DNA from: Daedaleopsis sinensis
Taxonomy: Eukaryota; Basidiomycota; Agaricomycetes; Polyporales; Polyporaceae
DNA: 64,000 nucleotides
NCBI GenBank assembly: GCA_033807695.1
Contig: CM066308.1
Location: 62,001-126,000, forward strand
Direction of reading: 5' to 3'
Within the stretch, counting starts at the first letter, position 1; every line of letters starts with the position of its first letter. This document shows positions 13,501 to 24,000 of the stretch, in pieces. The notes below the pieces were generated by a model. That model ran no database searches. It was not told the origin of the DNA and saw only the letters and a list, made by a program, of their open reading frames with translations. The position numbers were made by a program, and so were the translations under genes.

Positions 13501-16500
13501 GATTCTATACTTGTCTAATGTACATCGCTGTGTGTCACGAAGCAAAGGATCCAAGGTACCACAGGGAGCCAAAAATAGTGGCATGAATGAGGTGGATAAT
13601 CGAGGTTGTACGGACCCTGTCACAAAGGTGTGCAAGGCAAGATTTCCTCGAGACACTTTTCCTACTACTCAGGTTGACCCTGAGACCGGTGCATTAATAA
13701 TGAAAAAAGGCGAGGCGTGGCTCAATACATTTACCCCAGCAGTGTCATATCTTCTGCGATGCAACCATGACGTGACAAGTTTGATGTCTGGAACTGCTAT
13801 CAAATCTGTCATTGCATATGTTGCTGACTATATCACAAAGACTCCACTAAAAACTCATGTTATGTTCCAATCAATTCAAAATGTATTTGATCGCAACCCA
13901 GAGATAGTTGGAAATATCAAAGGTGATAAAAGTAAAGCACGGAGCATCATAACTAAGATGGTCAACTCATTGACTGCTGCCTCTGAGATAGGAGGGCCTA
14001 TGGCTGCTATGTACCTGCTAAAACATCCCGATCATTACACTGGACATCAGTTTCGAACCTGTTACTGGCGTAGCTATGTATTTGAGGTAATGCGAGCATG
14101 GGACGATTCTAAGAACATTGCAGAAGATGGCAAAAATACAGTTGTATTAGGTCTAGATCACGAGCAACCTGGTGATGGTAAAACTCGGATTGTGCCTATC
14201 TCTCCTCTCTTGGACTATATATATAGACCACTAGAGCATGAGAATGTGTGTGTATATGATTGGGTAAGAAAGTATCACAAAAGAGCAATTCCCAAGCGTC
14301 GTAAAAAGTTTGCTGTTCCTCAAAAATTGATGGTAAATGATAGTGATGATGAGTTTGAGAACAACTATACTATTGATGAGTCGCCAGTACATGCGCATGT
14401 AGATGAGGATGATGATAGTGGTTATGAATCTACTTCAAAGAGTATCAACAGACATCCTGGTTTGCGTGGCGGGGGCAGGCCTTCACTAGCTCAAGAAGAA
14501 GAGGAAGATTCTGATGATGAGCTGCTGCTGTCATCGTCCCCAAAGCCTGTGCCAAGCACACGGACCCTTCCAGCAGAGGTAGAGGAATCTGAAGATGAAC
14601 TATTACTTACCACAGCCACGGCTACCACAGCGAAGGCACTCGAGAAAGATTATGTTTCTGAGCTAACTCCAAAGTCCAAGTCCCCTTCATACTTTATTTT
14701 CCATGCGGAGCACCCCCAGTGCCGCAGTCATGAAGTATGTTTGCAGAACGAAGAGGAATCATTTGTGCCTAACTTTGTTGGAGGACCACTGCCACGAAAA
14801 GATCAAGGTAGCAGAGAGGAATATTGTATGACAATGCTTACTCTATTCAAGCCGTGGAGATCAGGGTCAGATTTACGAACAAGTGCGGAGATACTATGGG
14901 ACGAGGCGTTCAGAACCCATCAGTTTACAGACAGACAGGAGGAGATTATGAGGTTTTTCCATATTAGATATGAGTGCAATGATGCCCGGGATGACTTCTC
15001 AGCCATGCGGAAACAATTGGAGAAAGGGTCGGGCTCATACTACATGAACCGTGATGACTTGGATGAGATGGAAGTCCAGCAATATACATTCGATACTGCC
15101 TCTTCAGTACATGATAGAGAGGATGATATAGTGAATAGCAAGGAGTGGAAAGATATCAGCCGGTCAGAGATAATCCGATTAGCACGCAGTGGTAAAGCAG
15201 AGAATATAATGATGGAAGCGGGATGGATGGATAAAATGCAGTATGAGAAGCAAGTCAATTTGTCGAATATTCCAAAGAGATTGACTGTACCAGAGGACAA
15301 ATCAGCATCAGAATGGCGTCAAGTACTCACTGAAGCTCGACAACAGATACTGGATGCCCGAGATGCAGAAGCTAAGAGCAAACCTTCAAAGAATGGTGCA
15401 AATGCATTACCTGTAAATCATGAGATTGACTCGGTGAAACTGGTGGATAAACAATACTTTATGGACAAGAATTTCCAAGTTACCGACCCTCAGGCCAAGG
15501 AACTTATTGAGAATACGGTAGTCAAGTTCAGTTTGAATGAGGCTCAAGAGCGTGCATTTAGAATTGTAGCCAATCATGCCATAGACTCTTGCGGAGAACA
15601 TCTCAAAATGTACCTTGGAGGGATGGCTGGTACCGGAAAATCACAAGTAATCAAAGCATTGACCCACTTCTTTGGAGAGAGAAATGAATCCTATAGGTTC
15701 ATGTGTCTGGCTCCAACCGGTTCAGCTGCCTCCCTGATCGGTGGATCTACTTATCATTCTATGCTAGGGTTTAGCAAAGCTGATTCAACTGAGTCGGTGG
15801 CCAATGTGATGCAAGTGCGAAGTCGACTTATGAATGTGGAGTACATATTCATTGACGAGATCAGTATGCTGGACTGCTTCAGTATGTACAATATTTGTGC
15901 GAAAATGTGTGCTGCTCTCAAGAATGATGGAACTCCATTTGGTGGTATAAATATTATTTGTGCCGGGGATTTTGCTCAATTGCCACCAGCAGTCCAAGCA
16001 AAGCCGCTATATTCACACGAAGTTGGAAGAGTTATTCACAAAACACATGATCACAAGAAGCAGAAGTCCTCTATTGGTAAGGCACTTTGGCACCAGTTTA
16101 CTACAGTAGTTATCCTTAGGGAAAATATGCGGCAGCGGTCACAAAAACCCGAGGATGCAAAGTTGAGAACTGCACTAGAGAATCTGAGATATAGAGCATG
16201 TACTGAGGCTGATATTAAGCTAATCCAATCACGGGTGGCTGGTAAAGGCAAGAAGCATCCCAAAATTAATCAGCCTAGGTTCAGAAATATATCGGTAATT
16301 ACCACATATAATTCCTACAGAGATGCTATCAATAGACTGGGCTCTAAGCGATTTGCCAGGGAGAATAACCAGGCATTGCATACATTCTACTCTATTGACA
16401 AACTAGCATCAGAGTCCGATGACAAGAACCTGCCTAAACATCAGCGCAAGAAGAAGGTCAACCCACACCGTTCTACCAATATTGTCAATGAAGAATTGCA

Positions 16501-18346
16501 GACCCGGCTATGGGATTTATCCCATGAACTTACTGAGCATCACCCCGGGCAGTTGAGTATATGCATTGGACTGCCGGTGATGATCAAAGTCAATGAAGCT
16601 ACGGAGTGCTCAGTTACCAATGGTGCGGAAGGAATAGTAGTAGGATGGACATCACGGCCTATCACTGAGGATAAATTTGCATTAGAGACACTTTTTGTCA
16701 AGCTCACAGCTGCTCCCACTCCGATAAAACTCCCTGGTCTTCCAGAGAATGTTGTCCCGCTTTCGCATGTAAACAAGAAAGTGAAGTGCAAACTTCCCAA
16801 TGGAATGCTACTAGAAATAAACCGTGACCAAGTACCGGTAGTACCCAACTTTGCTATGACAGACTTTGCATCACAGGGACGTACAAGGCCCAATAATGTG
16901 TGTGACCTGCAGAATTGTCAAACACACCAGTCTGTATACACTTGCTTGTCACGGGGTTCAACTCTTGAGGGAACTATCATTGTCCAGTCATTTGACAGCG
17001 GGAAATTGACAGGAGGTATTGCAGGCTCATTGAGGCAAGAGTTTAGAGAGCTAGAGTTGCTGGATGAAATCACAAAAATGCGGTACCTTGGTACTATATC
17101 ACCCGAAGTATCGGGAATTACAAGAAATGAACTTATTCATTCTTTCCGCCAATGGAAAGGTGAAAAGTTTGTACCCAAGACTATCCACAGTGCTCTGAAG
17201 TGGACTGCTAGTGATCCTTTCCCAATTCAAAAGGTGACTGAAGATACTCCCTGGACTTTGGTGAAAATTTCCAAAGACCAGTCATCCGGCAAGGCAGACA
17301 GCGGCACCAAAGAGAAAGTTGAAAAGCCCCAAGTCAAAAGGGATAGGACTGCATTTGTATCCGCACAGGGGTCACAAGCATTACAGACTGTCAGCAATGT
17401 TACAAGAACTAATGCTACTAAGCGTAAGCGGGATGAGGAGACTGAGATTGAACAGACCACAAAGCCTCAGCCAGCTAAGAGAATCAAAGTAACCAAACCT
17501 CCAGCAGGCAAGATGTTTGCAGGCTTTCCATGGGATTCTGTCAATCACAGTTGTGCATATGATAGTCTGCTTACTGTGTTGCTCACCCTGTATACTGACT
17601 GCCGTGAGGCATGGATACATCACATGCCAGAGCAAAGTCAAATTCTCACGGACTTAGGTGTATTGTTTGATGGTACTCTTCCGGACAACAAGTCAATGAC
17701 TTTGCAGAGAGCACGGGATACATTGAGAAATAGATTGGCTGTGTCACATCCTGACCTAGGACCTCGGGGGAGCGAGCCTACTGATATATATCTCTTATTA
17801 GAGAACATTATCAAGATTGACATCCCTATTCTACAGCAGTGCTACAAATGCCGAGCATGTGACCATGATGGCCCTGCTAATAGCAAAGCTGAAGCAGTAT
17901 GGATTTGTGATGACTATGTGTGGAAAAATAGTCCAGCCACATCCGGTAGATATCAAGGGAAAACAGTCACACAATGGATCAGTGCTTTGCTCTCCCAGAA
18001 ATCTGAGAAGAAATGCCCACAATGCAAGCGTCAAATGCACAGGTCATTATCTTATACCGACTCACCTAACATTATAGCTATTCGTGCACAGCAGAAAATA
18101 ATAGTGGAGTCTCAGATTGTATGGCCTGATATTGACCAGATGTACCGGCTGTGTGGTATAATCTACTTCACTCCTTCTCACTTTGTCTGCAGGTTTATTG
18201 ACAAGTCAGGAGATGTCTGGTACCACGATGGTGCAGAAAATGATGGGAAGGTTCTGTACTACGGTAATATTGTCAACTGGTCAGGGAAAAAATTGCAGGA
18301 GGCCGGTAAGTATAAGATGAGCATTCTACTGTACACTAAGCTTTAG
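10577..18346 (+). CDS. Helitron Rep/helicase with C-terminal USP-like cysteine protease
   Basis: Rolling-circle transposase, 2589 codons, intron-free. Residues near 245-260 and 330-400 contain CxxC pairs (HQCNGC, CSVCG, CPAC), a zinc-binding-like N-terminus. A DUF6570-like stretch lies around 390-510 (LPMPKIYNALPPPREELD). The Helitron_like_N Rep region starts near 760 (YLGAPSWFITFAPADVKHP), with the metal-binding HLH at 867-869 and the two catalytic tyrosines in YVADYITK at 1081 and 1085. The Pif1/RecD-type helicase follows: Walker A GGMAGTGKS 1681-1689, Walker B FIDEIS from 1758, AGDFAQLPP near 1798, LRENMRQ, and FASQGRTRP near 2097. After a basic KRKRDEE linker comes NHSCAYDSLL with Cys 2326, a possible Zn pair (CYKCRAC from 2422, CPQC from 2480), SHF near 2535 and WYHDG with His 2550, which looks like a ubiquitin-specific-protease-type Cys/His/Asp core. 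All key residues are present, so activity is plausible. Confidence 0.9.
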   Translation: MVTPTPLLHMHGHHIASTTDAFITDVFVADITSSTAMGMTDTLLTSSVPIRIRVSQSTLMRSSFSTYSEPLPSISCNIYVDLNGSLINIGNDVYKAVRMAYFQCVQNLYYSHDYRRKIDCLLSLHITNQRVCVQLTSRSLHQGPVYALYGGAQLPKSNNKSKVWKDSELRPYITRGAVQDAKSYTYSGYILSTIQGNIGDDVALKLPLSILSYRLTKPQMLHIAQCHNIISVNSRLSKENIMRQLIGHQCNGCSQFLSVFTPVDKAKTTKERKQAQRDRIISVPLQKSDMSITSSSFPPNPVDRSLMHETINGFANDLQVTNFLESACSVCGLLTPKSNLYDIASISFDRELLCSDEPVTRVERKSDNEPVRPIPGPVLLSDCNDICPACAESLKDGKKPIDALANGLWIGDVPDELRDLSWTEKMIISRVKHNLCIVKVHVSGMSKMKANVVSHSLPMPKIYNALPPPREELDQVLAFLYIGPNIPTLKDFRRTPMLIRRAKVARALEWLKLNHSDYMDLDISYENLNNYPEDEPPVIVNYTQSMESNKDPESTAVNDAEEDDGTDKGDCPFIVHGLTGSNLERLGHSRPHEITARAVEYFKSGGKVLGIGQAEQPESIYDNPQLYPQMFPWLFPYGLGGLRNVMGYKTVSEEKRKQQLLMYHDKRFQLEPLFPLVALNHEQIKKATTAGYLLADKSKFNEIADRIANMNHRTLTEIVERLKSGPVKPETEEEKACFKVLNDLDHVNYKVQGSITSKKYMRNEIWSLVSYLGAPSWFITFAPADVKHPLALYFADTNETFVPKFRDKDERMNLIANNPVAGARFFKAMVDLFVKHVLGVGLERPGLYGETSGYYGTVEQQGRLTLHLHMLLWIKNSLTPQEVRDKITDPSSDFQKAMVEYLESAHKGEFIDSDMETVAAELKEINEKNPFGVPPTETLPQPPPDKCSHEEEQPDCTQCIEYKKWWSNYCKEVNEILYLSNVHRCVSRSKGSKVPQGAKNSGMNEVDNRGCTDPVTKVCKARFPRDTFPTTQVDPETGALIMKKGEAWLNTFTPAVSYLLRCNHDVTSLMSGTAIKSVIAYVADYITKTPLKTHVMFQSIQNVFDRNPEIVGNIKGDKSKARSIITKMVNSLTAASEIGGPMAAMYLLKHPDHYTGHQFRTCYWRSYVFEVMRAWDDSKNIAEDGKNTVVLGLDHEQPGDGKTRIVPISPLLDYIYRPLEHENVCVYDWVRKYHKRAIPKRRKKFAVPQKLMVNDSDDEFENNYTIDESPVHAHVDEDDDSGYESTSKSINRHPGLRGGGRPSLAQEEEEDSDDELLLSSSPKPVPSTRTLPAEVEESEDELLLTTATATTAKALEKDYVSELTPKSKSPSYFIFHAEHPQCRSHEVCLQNEEESFVPNFVGGPLPRKDQGSREEYCMTMLTLFKPWRSGSDLRTSAEILWDEAFRTHQFTDRQEEIMRFFHIRYECNDARDDFSAMRKQLEKGSGSYYMNRDDLDEMEVQQYTFDTASSVHDREDDIVNSKEWKDISRSEIIRLARSGKAENIMMEAGWMDKMQYEKQVNLSNIPKRLTVPEDKSASEWRQVLTEARQQILDARDAEAKSKPSKNGANALPVNHEIDSVKLVDKQYFMDKNFQVTDPQAKELIENTVVKFSLNEAQERAFRIVANHAIDSCGEHLKMYLGGMAGTGKSQVIKALTHFFGERNESYRFMCLAPTGSAASLIGGSTYHSMLGFSKADSTESVANVMQVRSRLMNVEYIFIDEISMLDCFSMYNICAKMCAALKNDGTPFGGINIICAGDFAQLPPAVQAKPLYSHEVGRVIHKTHDHKKQKSSIGKALWHQFTTVVILRENMRQRSQKPEDAKLRTALENLRYRACTEADIKLIQSRVAGKGKKHPKINQPRFRNISVITTYNSYRDAINRLGSKRFARENNQALHTFYSIDKLASESDDKNLPKHQRKKKVNPHRSTNIVNEELQTRLWDLSHELTEHHPGQLSICIGLPVMIKVNEATECSVTNGAEGIVVGWTSRPITEDKFALETLFVKLTAAPTPIKLPGLPENVVPLSHVNKKVKCKLPNGMLLEINRDQVPVVPNFAMTDFASQGRTRPNNVCDLQNCQTHQSVYTCLSRGSTLEGTIIVQSFDSGKLTGGIAGSLRQEFRELELLDEITKMRYLGTISPEVSGITRNELIHSFRQWKGEKFVPKTIHSALKWTASDPFPIQKVTEDTPWTLVKISKDQSSGKADSGTKEKVEKPQVKRDRTAFVSAQGSQALQTVSNVTRTNATKRKRDEETEIEQTTKPQPAKRIKVTKPPAGKMFAGFPWDSVNHSCAYDSLLTVLLTLYTDCREAWIHHMPEQSQILTDLGVLFDGTLPDNKSMTLQRARDTLRNRLAVSHPDLGPRGSEPTDIYLLLENIIKIDIPILQQCYKCRACDHDGPANSKAEAVWICDDYVWKNSPATSGRYQGKTVTQWISALLSQKSEKKCPQCKRQMHRSLSYTDSPNIIAIRAQQKIIVESQIVWPDIDQMYRLCGIIYFTPSHFVCRFIDKSGDVWYHDGAENDGKVLYYGNIVNWSGKKLQEAGKYKMSILLYTKL

Positions 18347-18391
18347 GTTATATTACATCTTATAATTTATTATTACTAATCATCTAACATA
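10577..18391 (+). mobile_element. Autonomous Helitron (termini unresolved)
   Basis: Defined by the RepHel ORF. The right limit is set where a truncated - strand gene of a different family begins (18392). The 45 bp after the stop are AT-rich and contain CTAA words, but I found no hairpin plus CTRR terminus as seen at 61970 and 62710, so the true ends remain open. The long intron-free reading frame suggests a recently active element. Confidence 0.6.
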
Positions 18392-20606
18392 TCAGCTCCT
18401 CGGTCCCCCCATCCTCATCAATCGTCCTTGCCAGGAATGGCCCACTCCAAACCAAGTACGACTGTGAAGCTGGTAGAGCAGAGGCATCATCGGCTGAATG
18501 AACCCTCGCGCCTGCCACTGTCCGACGCTCGGAATGAAACAGTGAGGGTATCGAGTGTGGGGGACGTCGTTGGCACGCAGACGACGGTGAACCTCTTCCT
18601 CGTCGATATCGTCCATGTCCTCGTCCCGTAGGCCTTGGCCGAGTCCCCGCTCATCCGCGTACTCGTCATCGAAGTCGCCGTTGATAGGAACAGTCGACGG
18701 CGCGACAAACAGGGAATGGACCTTGCTGAGGTCCTGTAGCACTCCCGCGACTGGCCACTCCGATCCGTCCGGACACTGTGGAGTGCGGCGAGGTATCCGC
18801 CGCCCGCTCGCATTGTAGATCGGAATCTCTTCGTCCAGTGCGTTGTACAGCGGAAGATCTTCAAGCTCCTCGACAGTCTCGAATAACCGCCGCGTGGTAG
18901 GGTTGGCAGAGTCGTAGATGTCTTCGTGCTCCTCGAAAATATCATCGGGATCCACTTCAGCCCATTGCGGAGGAATGATAACCCTGCAGGCAATCAGACG
19001 ATGGCGCTGCAGCAAATAACGAACACGTACGAATAATGAGTCGCGAGTGCGAATTCTATGCGAGAAAACTTGAGGGGATCCATGTCCTTGCGCCAGAAAG
19101 CGGAGTCGATGGCATGACCAGGCGGGCGGGAGACTATGCGGTTCTGGCCGTACATGATGATGATGCTGACAGGGGTGGCATTCGCAAAGATCGGAAGCTT
19201 GTACGATGCGGGAGAGTTGCGATACCACGAGGACCAATTTCTCTTGAACGCGTCGTTCAACGCAATGAAATCATCCATGGAGAACGTCAAGTCTCCGTGT
19301 TGTCTGCATGAACACATTCAGCTCGGGTAGCCACAGGTATGGATAGTGACCGCTTGGGGAACGCATGACTATCTCCACTGACACGGGGATGCTGTCTCAG
19401 CAGGTTAGTGGTGCTTTTCAGAAAGCACGTCTAAACCCCCGGGTACGCCGAGGTACGGGGTACCCGGGTCCCCGACGGATGTTTCGCAGGGTAGATACGT
19501 CTTCCAAAACGACGTCTAACACCCGGGTACGCCGAGGTACGGCGTACCCGGGTCCCCGAGGGAGGTTTCGCAGGTTAGGGATAGAATTGTACTCACAGAA
19601 TTCTCGTCGTGAGCGCCAGCGTCCGCTCCGATGTGACGTCAGGGTATTCTCCGGCGACGTGCGCAAAGTCGCTGTACCGAATGGAGGAGAAAAGAAACGA
19701 CAGGAAGGCCCAGATAATGTTCGCGGACGGCCGATCCATACGAGCCGGGTCCCGCCCTTTGCCAACAGATTGCATCTCAGCGTACCTCCCGACGCATTCG
19801 TCGGGGGCCATGATAACCCAGACATCCTCACTGGTGCGAGTCTTGCCCAAGTATAGCATGCGCCCAGTCGGATCGAAGCCTATGACCTCCCGGTCGCCGC
19901 GGTAGTCCCAGTGCCAGCACGACGGTTTGAACGTGAACGTCCAGGAGGGGTCGTTCCGCACCTCCTCGAGTTTGACGTTCGGGAGGACAGCGTCCAGACC
20001 ACACTCGGCGGACAGCCCGAACTTGTAGTCATATCGAACCTGCAGCGAGCACCACAGCTCACAGCGCGAACCTAGGATCAACAACGACCACTCACCTCCG
20101 GTATCGTCCAGAAACCGTCCTTGTGTCCGCCCGGCCTCTTGTGTTCGTCGTCGATCACGACGAACCGCTTCTCCTTGAGCAGAGACACTCCGGCGCGAAC
20201 GTTTTTCGAATGGCGGATGTGGCGCAGTTCGCTGAGTAAAATCCGCCGGGGAGGCATCGCCGCGTAGCCCTGCAGGTCGGTGCGTGCGCGCAGCTGCGCC
20301 AGAAGGACGTCCGCAGTGAGCAGGTCTTGAGACAGCGGGTCGTCGCACTCCAGAGTCGCCGGAAGGGACGCAACATCGTGGTTCAGGATGTTCACAGGCT
20401 CACCGGCCGTGTTCTCGAACGCTTCTTGACCTAAACCGTCGGCATCGACCCCATCTTCCTCAGCAGGCAGGCTGGCAAGTCGTTTCCCCCTTTAGCTGTG
20501 CATTCGAAAACACGTTGCTAAACCGCATTTCTTACCTAAACGGTACTTCTTGCTCGGCGGGCAGGTCGTCGTGGAACCGGAGAGGGCTGAAAGCACGCAG
20601 AGACAT
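18392..20606 (-). pseudogene. Partner gene (gene 2) of module I, 3'-truncated
   Basis: Same unknown family as the full-length gene at 46769-42190. Start at 20604-20606 (MSLRAFSPLRFHDDLP); an intron (20536-20473) precedes LPAEEDGVDADG. Matching blocks in order: LLSELRHIRHSKN with KEKRFVVIDDEH; NDPSWTFTFKP, YRGDREVIGFDPTGRMLYLG and ARMDRPSANIIWAF; then a 210-nt palindromic intron; DDFIALNDAFKRNWSSWYRN; and IYDSANPTTRR, EEIPIYNASGRRIPRRTP and YPHCFIPSVGQWQARGF. Similarity stops after MMPLLYQLHS (near 18465). The frame then runs 20-odd unrelated codons to a stop at 18392, just beside the Helitron. Two further homologous exons (about 600 residues in the other copy) are missing. So it is probably broken, perhaps by the Helitron or a deletion that came with it. 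Confidence 0.6.
19396..19610. repeat. Palindromic intron of module I gene 2 with two GC hairpins
   Basis: Intron on the - strand between exons ending TRIL and the next coding block. It holds two copies of an ~80-bp unit. The second has a perfect 14-bp stem, 19521-19534 with 19540-19553 (ACCCGGGTACGCCG and its complement), around loop AGGTA. The first (19438-19469) has one mismatch. The same hairpin type recurs at 27416-27517. Confidence 0.7.
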
Positions 20607-21069
20607 CGAGGGAAGCTGAAGAACGCACAGAGCAGACACAGTGAGCAGACAGAGAGTGTGGGCAACAAGGGGGAGAAAGGAAGGAGGAGGAGAACTTGAA
20701 CGCAGCCAACCCTGTTCTACTTCGGGTTTCGGAACGAGACAGGGGCGGTTGGCGCGCAATATTGATCGTTGATGCGAGCCTAAATGGCTAAAACCTTGCT
20801 CCTACCTGCGGTGACATCACAGTGGCTAAATGACGGGAGGCACGGAGGCGCGGTGATCGCATGCCACATGCGCGCGGGCGCGCACACCCGCCGCCTGGAA
20901 CATCGCCTTTCACGCAGTGCGGATGACACAATAATACATTTTATTCATACACTTCTTCGGGGGATACACAACTACAACACTACACGCGATGCGGTCCATT
21001 CAATACCAACGGGATGCGGGGGGAATGCGGATAGCGGGACATTTACCAAAGCACATCTAACGCGCGAAC
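20607..21069. other. Spacer between gene 1 and gene 2 of module I
   Basis: About 460 bp on which the promoter of the downstream gene 2 and the 3' end of gene 1 should lie. It holds runs of AAGGAGGAG-type purines and the word CAAAGCACATCTAACGCG near 21049. No coding region is supported. Confidence 0.35.
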
Positions 21070-24000
21070 TCAGACAGGCATGCCCATAGGGACGCTGGTG
21101 CCCTGGGTGCTGGGCTCCTGGGCCTCCTCGTCAGACACGACGACCTTGCTGTTCTTCGCTTTCTTCTGCTTCGGGCTGCGCTGCTCCGGGCTGCGGCGAA
21201 CGGACGGGCCACCGGTCGCAGACGATTCTGCGCGTCGACGTTTCGGCTTCTGCTCTGCACAGAAGGAGTCAGCAATGAAAACGCAGCAAGTCCGTACCTG
21301 TAGAACACGTACCGGTCTTGACCCCATGCACACGGGGAGCCTTTCCGGCGCGGGTAGCCATCCTGCTCACCACAGAGCGACGCGCAGGCCGCCCAGAGCT
21401 GTCAGACCCGATGTCCATGTCCTCTGCGGTGTCCGAGCGCAAAGACGCCGCACGCGAGGGGCCCCCGCCCGGCTGAGACAGGTCGAAAGCCGGCGGCGTC
21501 CCTGCGGGCAACTGACCATCTTGCCTGAGCGGAATCTCAGGGCTCGACTGTCATCAAATGTTAGTGGATGTGAGCGGCAGCAGACGCGAAGTCACATACC
21601 GTCTGGTTCGTCGATCGACCGCGCGGAAGGACGCGACGTGCAGGTGGATTGCCCTGTGTCAGTTGCGTGGGTGTGGCCTCCGCCTCTGTCTCCAACGGAT
21701 TGCGGAAGACAAAGTTTTCCTCCGTCAGTCCAAACCTCGGCATGACTTCCCTGAAGGCCGCCACAGCCGCGCGGGTGGGCGTGTCGAACGGGTCCGAGTC
21801 CTCCCCTTCCGCAAACAGATCCGCGTTGTCTTCGGGGGAGTCGCCCTCGCTAGCAGAGCCATCGTACTGTTCGGCGTCCGCATCCGCATCGGCGTCCACG
21901 TCCGCGTCCGCATCGGGGTCCTGTTCGACCTCCTGTTCAACGTCCTCGTCGTTGGCCTGGAGACCCTCAGGCTCGGTCACTGGCACGACCGACCCTTCCC
22001 CGTCCTGAAAACACCACATAGATGAGCTTTTGCAAAGCTAGCACTAACCTTAGCACTAACCTGGGAATGGACGTCGACGTCCATGGCCGCCGCAGAAGCA
22101 CTCGCCGCGGGGAGACCAGCCCCCTCCGGAGAACCCGACGCAGTCTTCCCAAAGCCAGACGGCACGCTGGGATCAAAGACACGCACCTCCTTCAGCGCGG
22201 TGACCAGCGGGTGCGACCGGTTGCAGAACGCCGCGTCGTCGAGATTGCGGAAGCCCGCGGTCCAAGCCGCGTCGTCGCGCGGATCGTGCCTAAACTCCGT
22301 CAGCTTGCGCGGCTTACCATCCTTGACAGCGTTGAGGCTCGACGTCAGGTCCGAAGCGTTCTGCGCCTCACGGACACACTCTTCGCGTGAGGTCCCAAAC
22401 ACCTCGTGCCACTGGTCGAACTCCTGCGGCAGCATACCGTCCTTCAGCATCGGGTTCATACCGCTCGCCCTCGCCAGGATCTCCCGCAGGTGGAAGTACT
22501 GGTCCGCCAGCACCGGGTTCTCCTCGCGCATCTCCTCGAGCGAACTGTACGAGTTGGCCTCGCGAACAGAGGGAGGCACCGCAGGCACGAGCTCCCCGCA
22601 GACTCCGTACTCGTCCGCTGTCACGTACGGAGCCTCCTTCGGGAGACCACCCATCCGCGCCTCGATCCGGTTGGCGTTCTGCAGCAAAGCCTGCAAAACC
22701 TGACTTAGTCGTGCATTTCAAAACCCACAGCTACACCGTCACTTACCAGAAACAGCCGGTCAAAGGCCAGTGCGACGTTGTACTCGACGTTGCCTGCCGC
22801 GTGAGGAGCACAACGAGCCACAGTGCTCTTCTCCAGCCACTTCCCGAGCTGCCCAAACTCCTTCGCGTACTGAGCCTGTCGCGCGACCGCCTTCGTCCGC
22901 TCAGAGCTGCTGACCGCGACGTCCAAGACACCGTACGTCGTCTGAGAGTCCAACACGAGCTTCTCAATCAGCCCGTCGTCCCAATTGCACCAGCGAGGTA
23001 CGGCGGCCTTCTGCCGCGCGGACGACGTCATGAACACGTCCGCCATGGGGGTGGATATTGATGCGAGGAAGTCCATGAAAGAGGTCCGCAGTGCAGAACC
23101 GTCCTCGGTTTGCAGCACCCGCCCGGTGGTCGCGACTTGGTGCCTCAGCTCGATCTGAGCGAGTGCGGTCAGCGCGTCCCCCCCGCCATGCTTGGTCTTC
23201 CAGCTTTCGTTGCGAAGGCCCCAAGTACGGTAGATCATGCGCAGCGCAGGGTAGCGGTTGAAGTCGGGAGGAGGGATGTCGGGCAACGACTTCGTCAACG
23301 GGTCCGTGTTGAGCAACGAGACGTCGCAGTCCTTGAGCCACACCCGCACGCCCGCGAGGTGCCCCGTGTTGTTGGGGGAGGCCTTCCACCGGGCAAGGAC
23401 CTCAGGAGTCGGGAACAACCTAGGATTCATGGCGCCGGCCACCCAGTGTCGCATCCCGTCGATCTCGTTCTGGTCGTGACGAGTCAGTTTGAGCGATGTG
23501 CCGATCTTGTTGTGGAATTGCGCCCAGCCATCCGCCACGACGACCTTGCTCTTGTCGGCACCGAAATGGTCAACGAGCGTATGCCACTTGTTCGACGTGA
23601 TCTCCCATGTACTGAGGATCTCCTTCGTAGTGAATTGGCGCATGACAGCGTCGACCGCGCGCAGTTTCGACATGTTGTTGAACAGCCAATTGTAGAACTA
23701 ACAAATATAAGTCCGCTGCGTTGTACGTGCACAGCATATTACTTACCTTGCGTTTGATATCGCCGTCGACATCGAACAGATCACTGCCTTCGATGACACC
23801 AAGGATGTACGTGCAGGGATCGAATACAACGTGCGCACGAGAGACGGTGCGCATGAACGTCTCTGCGAATGGGTCCAGAAGGCGAGCGATCTACAAATAG
23901 CGAGGTTAGTTCTGTGTTTCGAAACGCTCGTCCAGCAGCCGTCTACGCCGGGGTCCGGCGTAGACGGGCTCTGCGAGGTTAGTTCGGTGTTTCGAAACAC

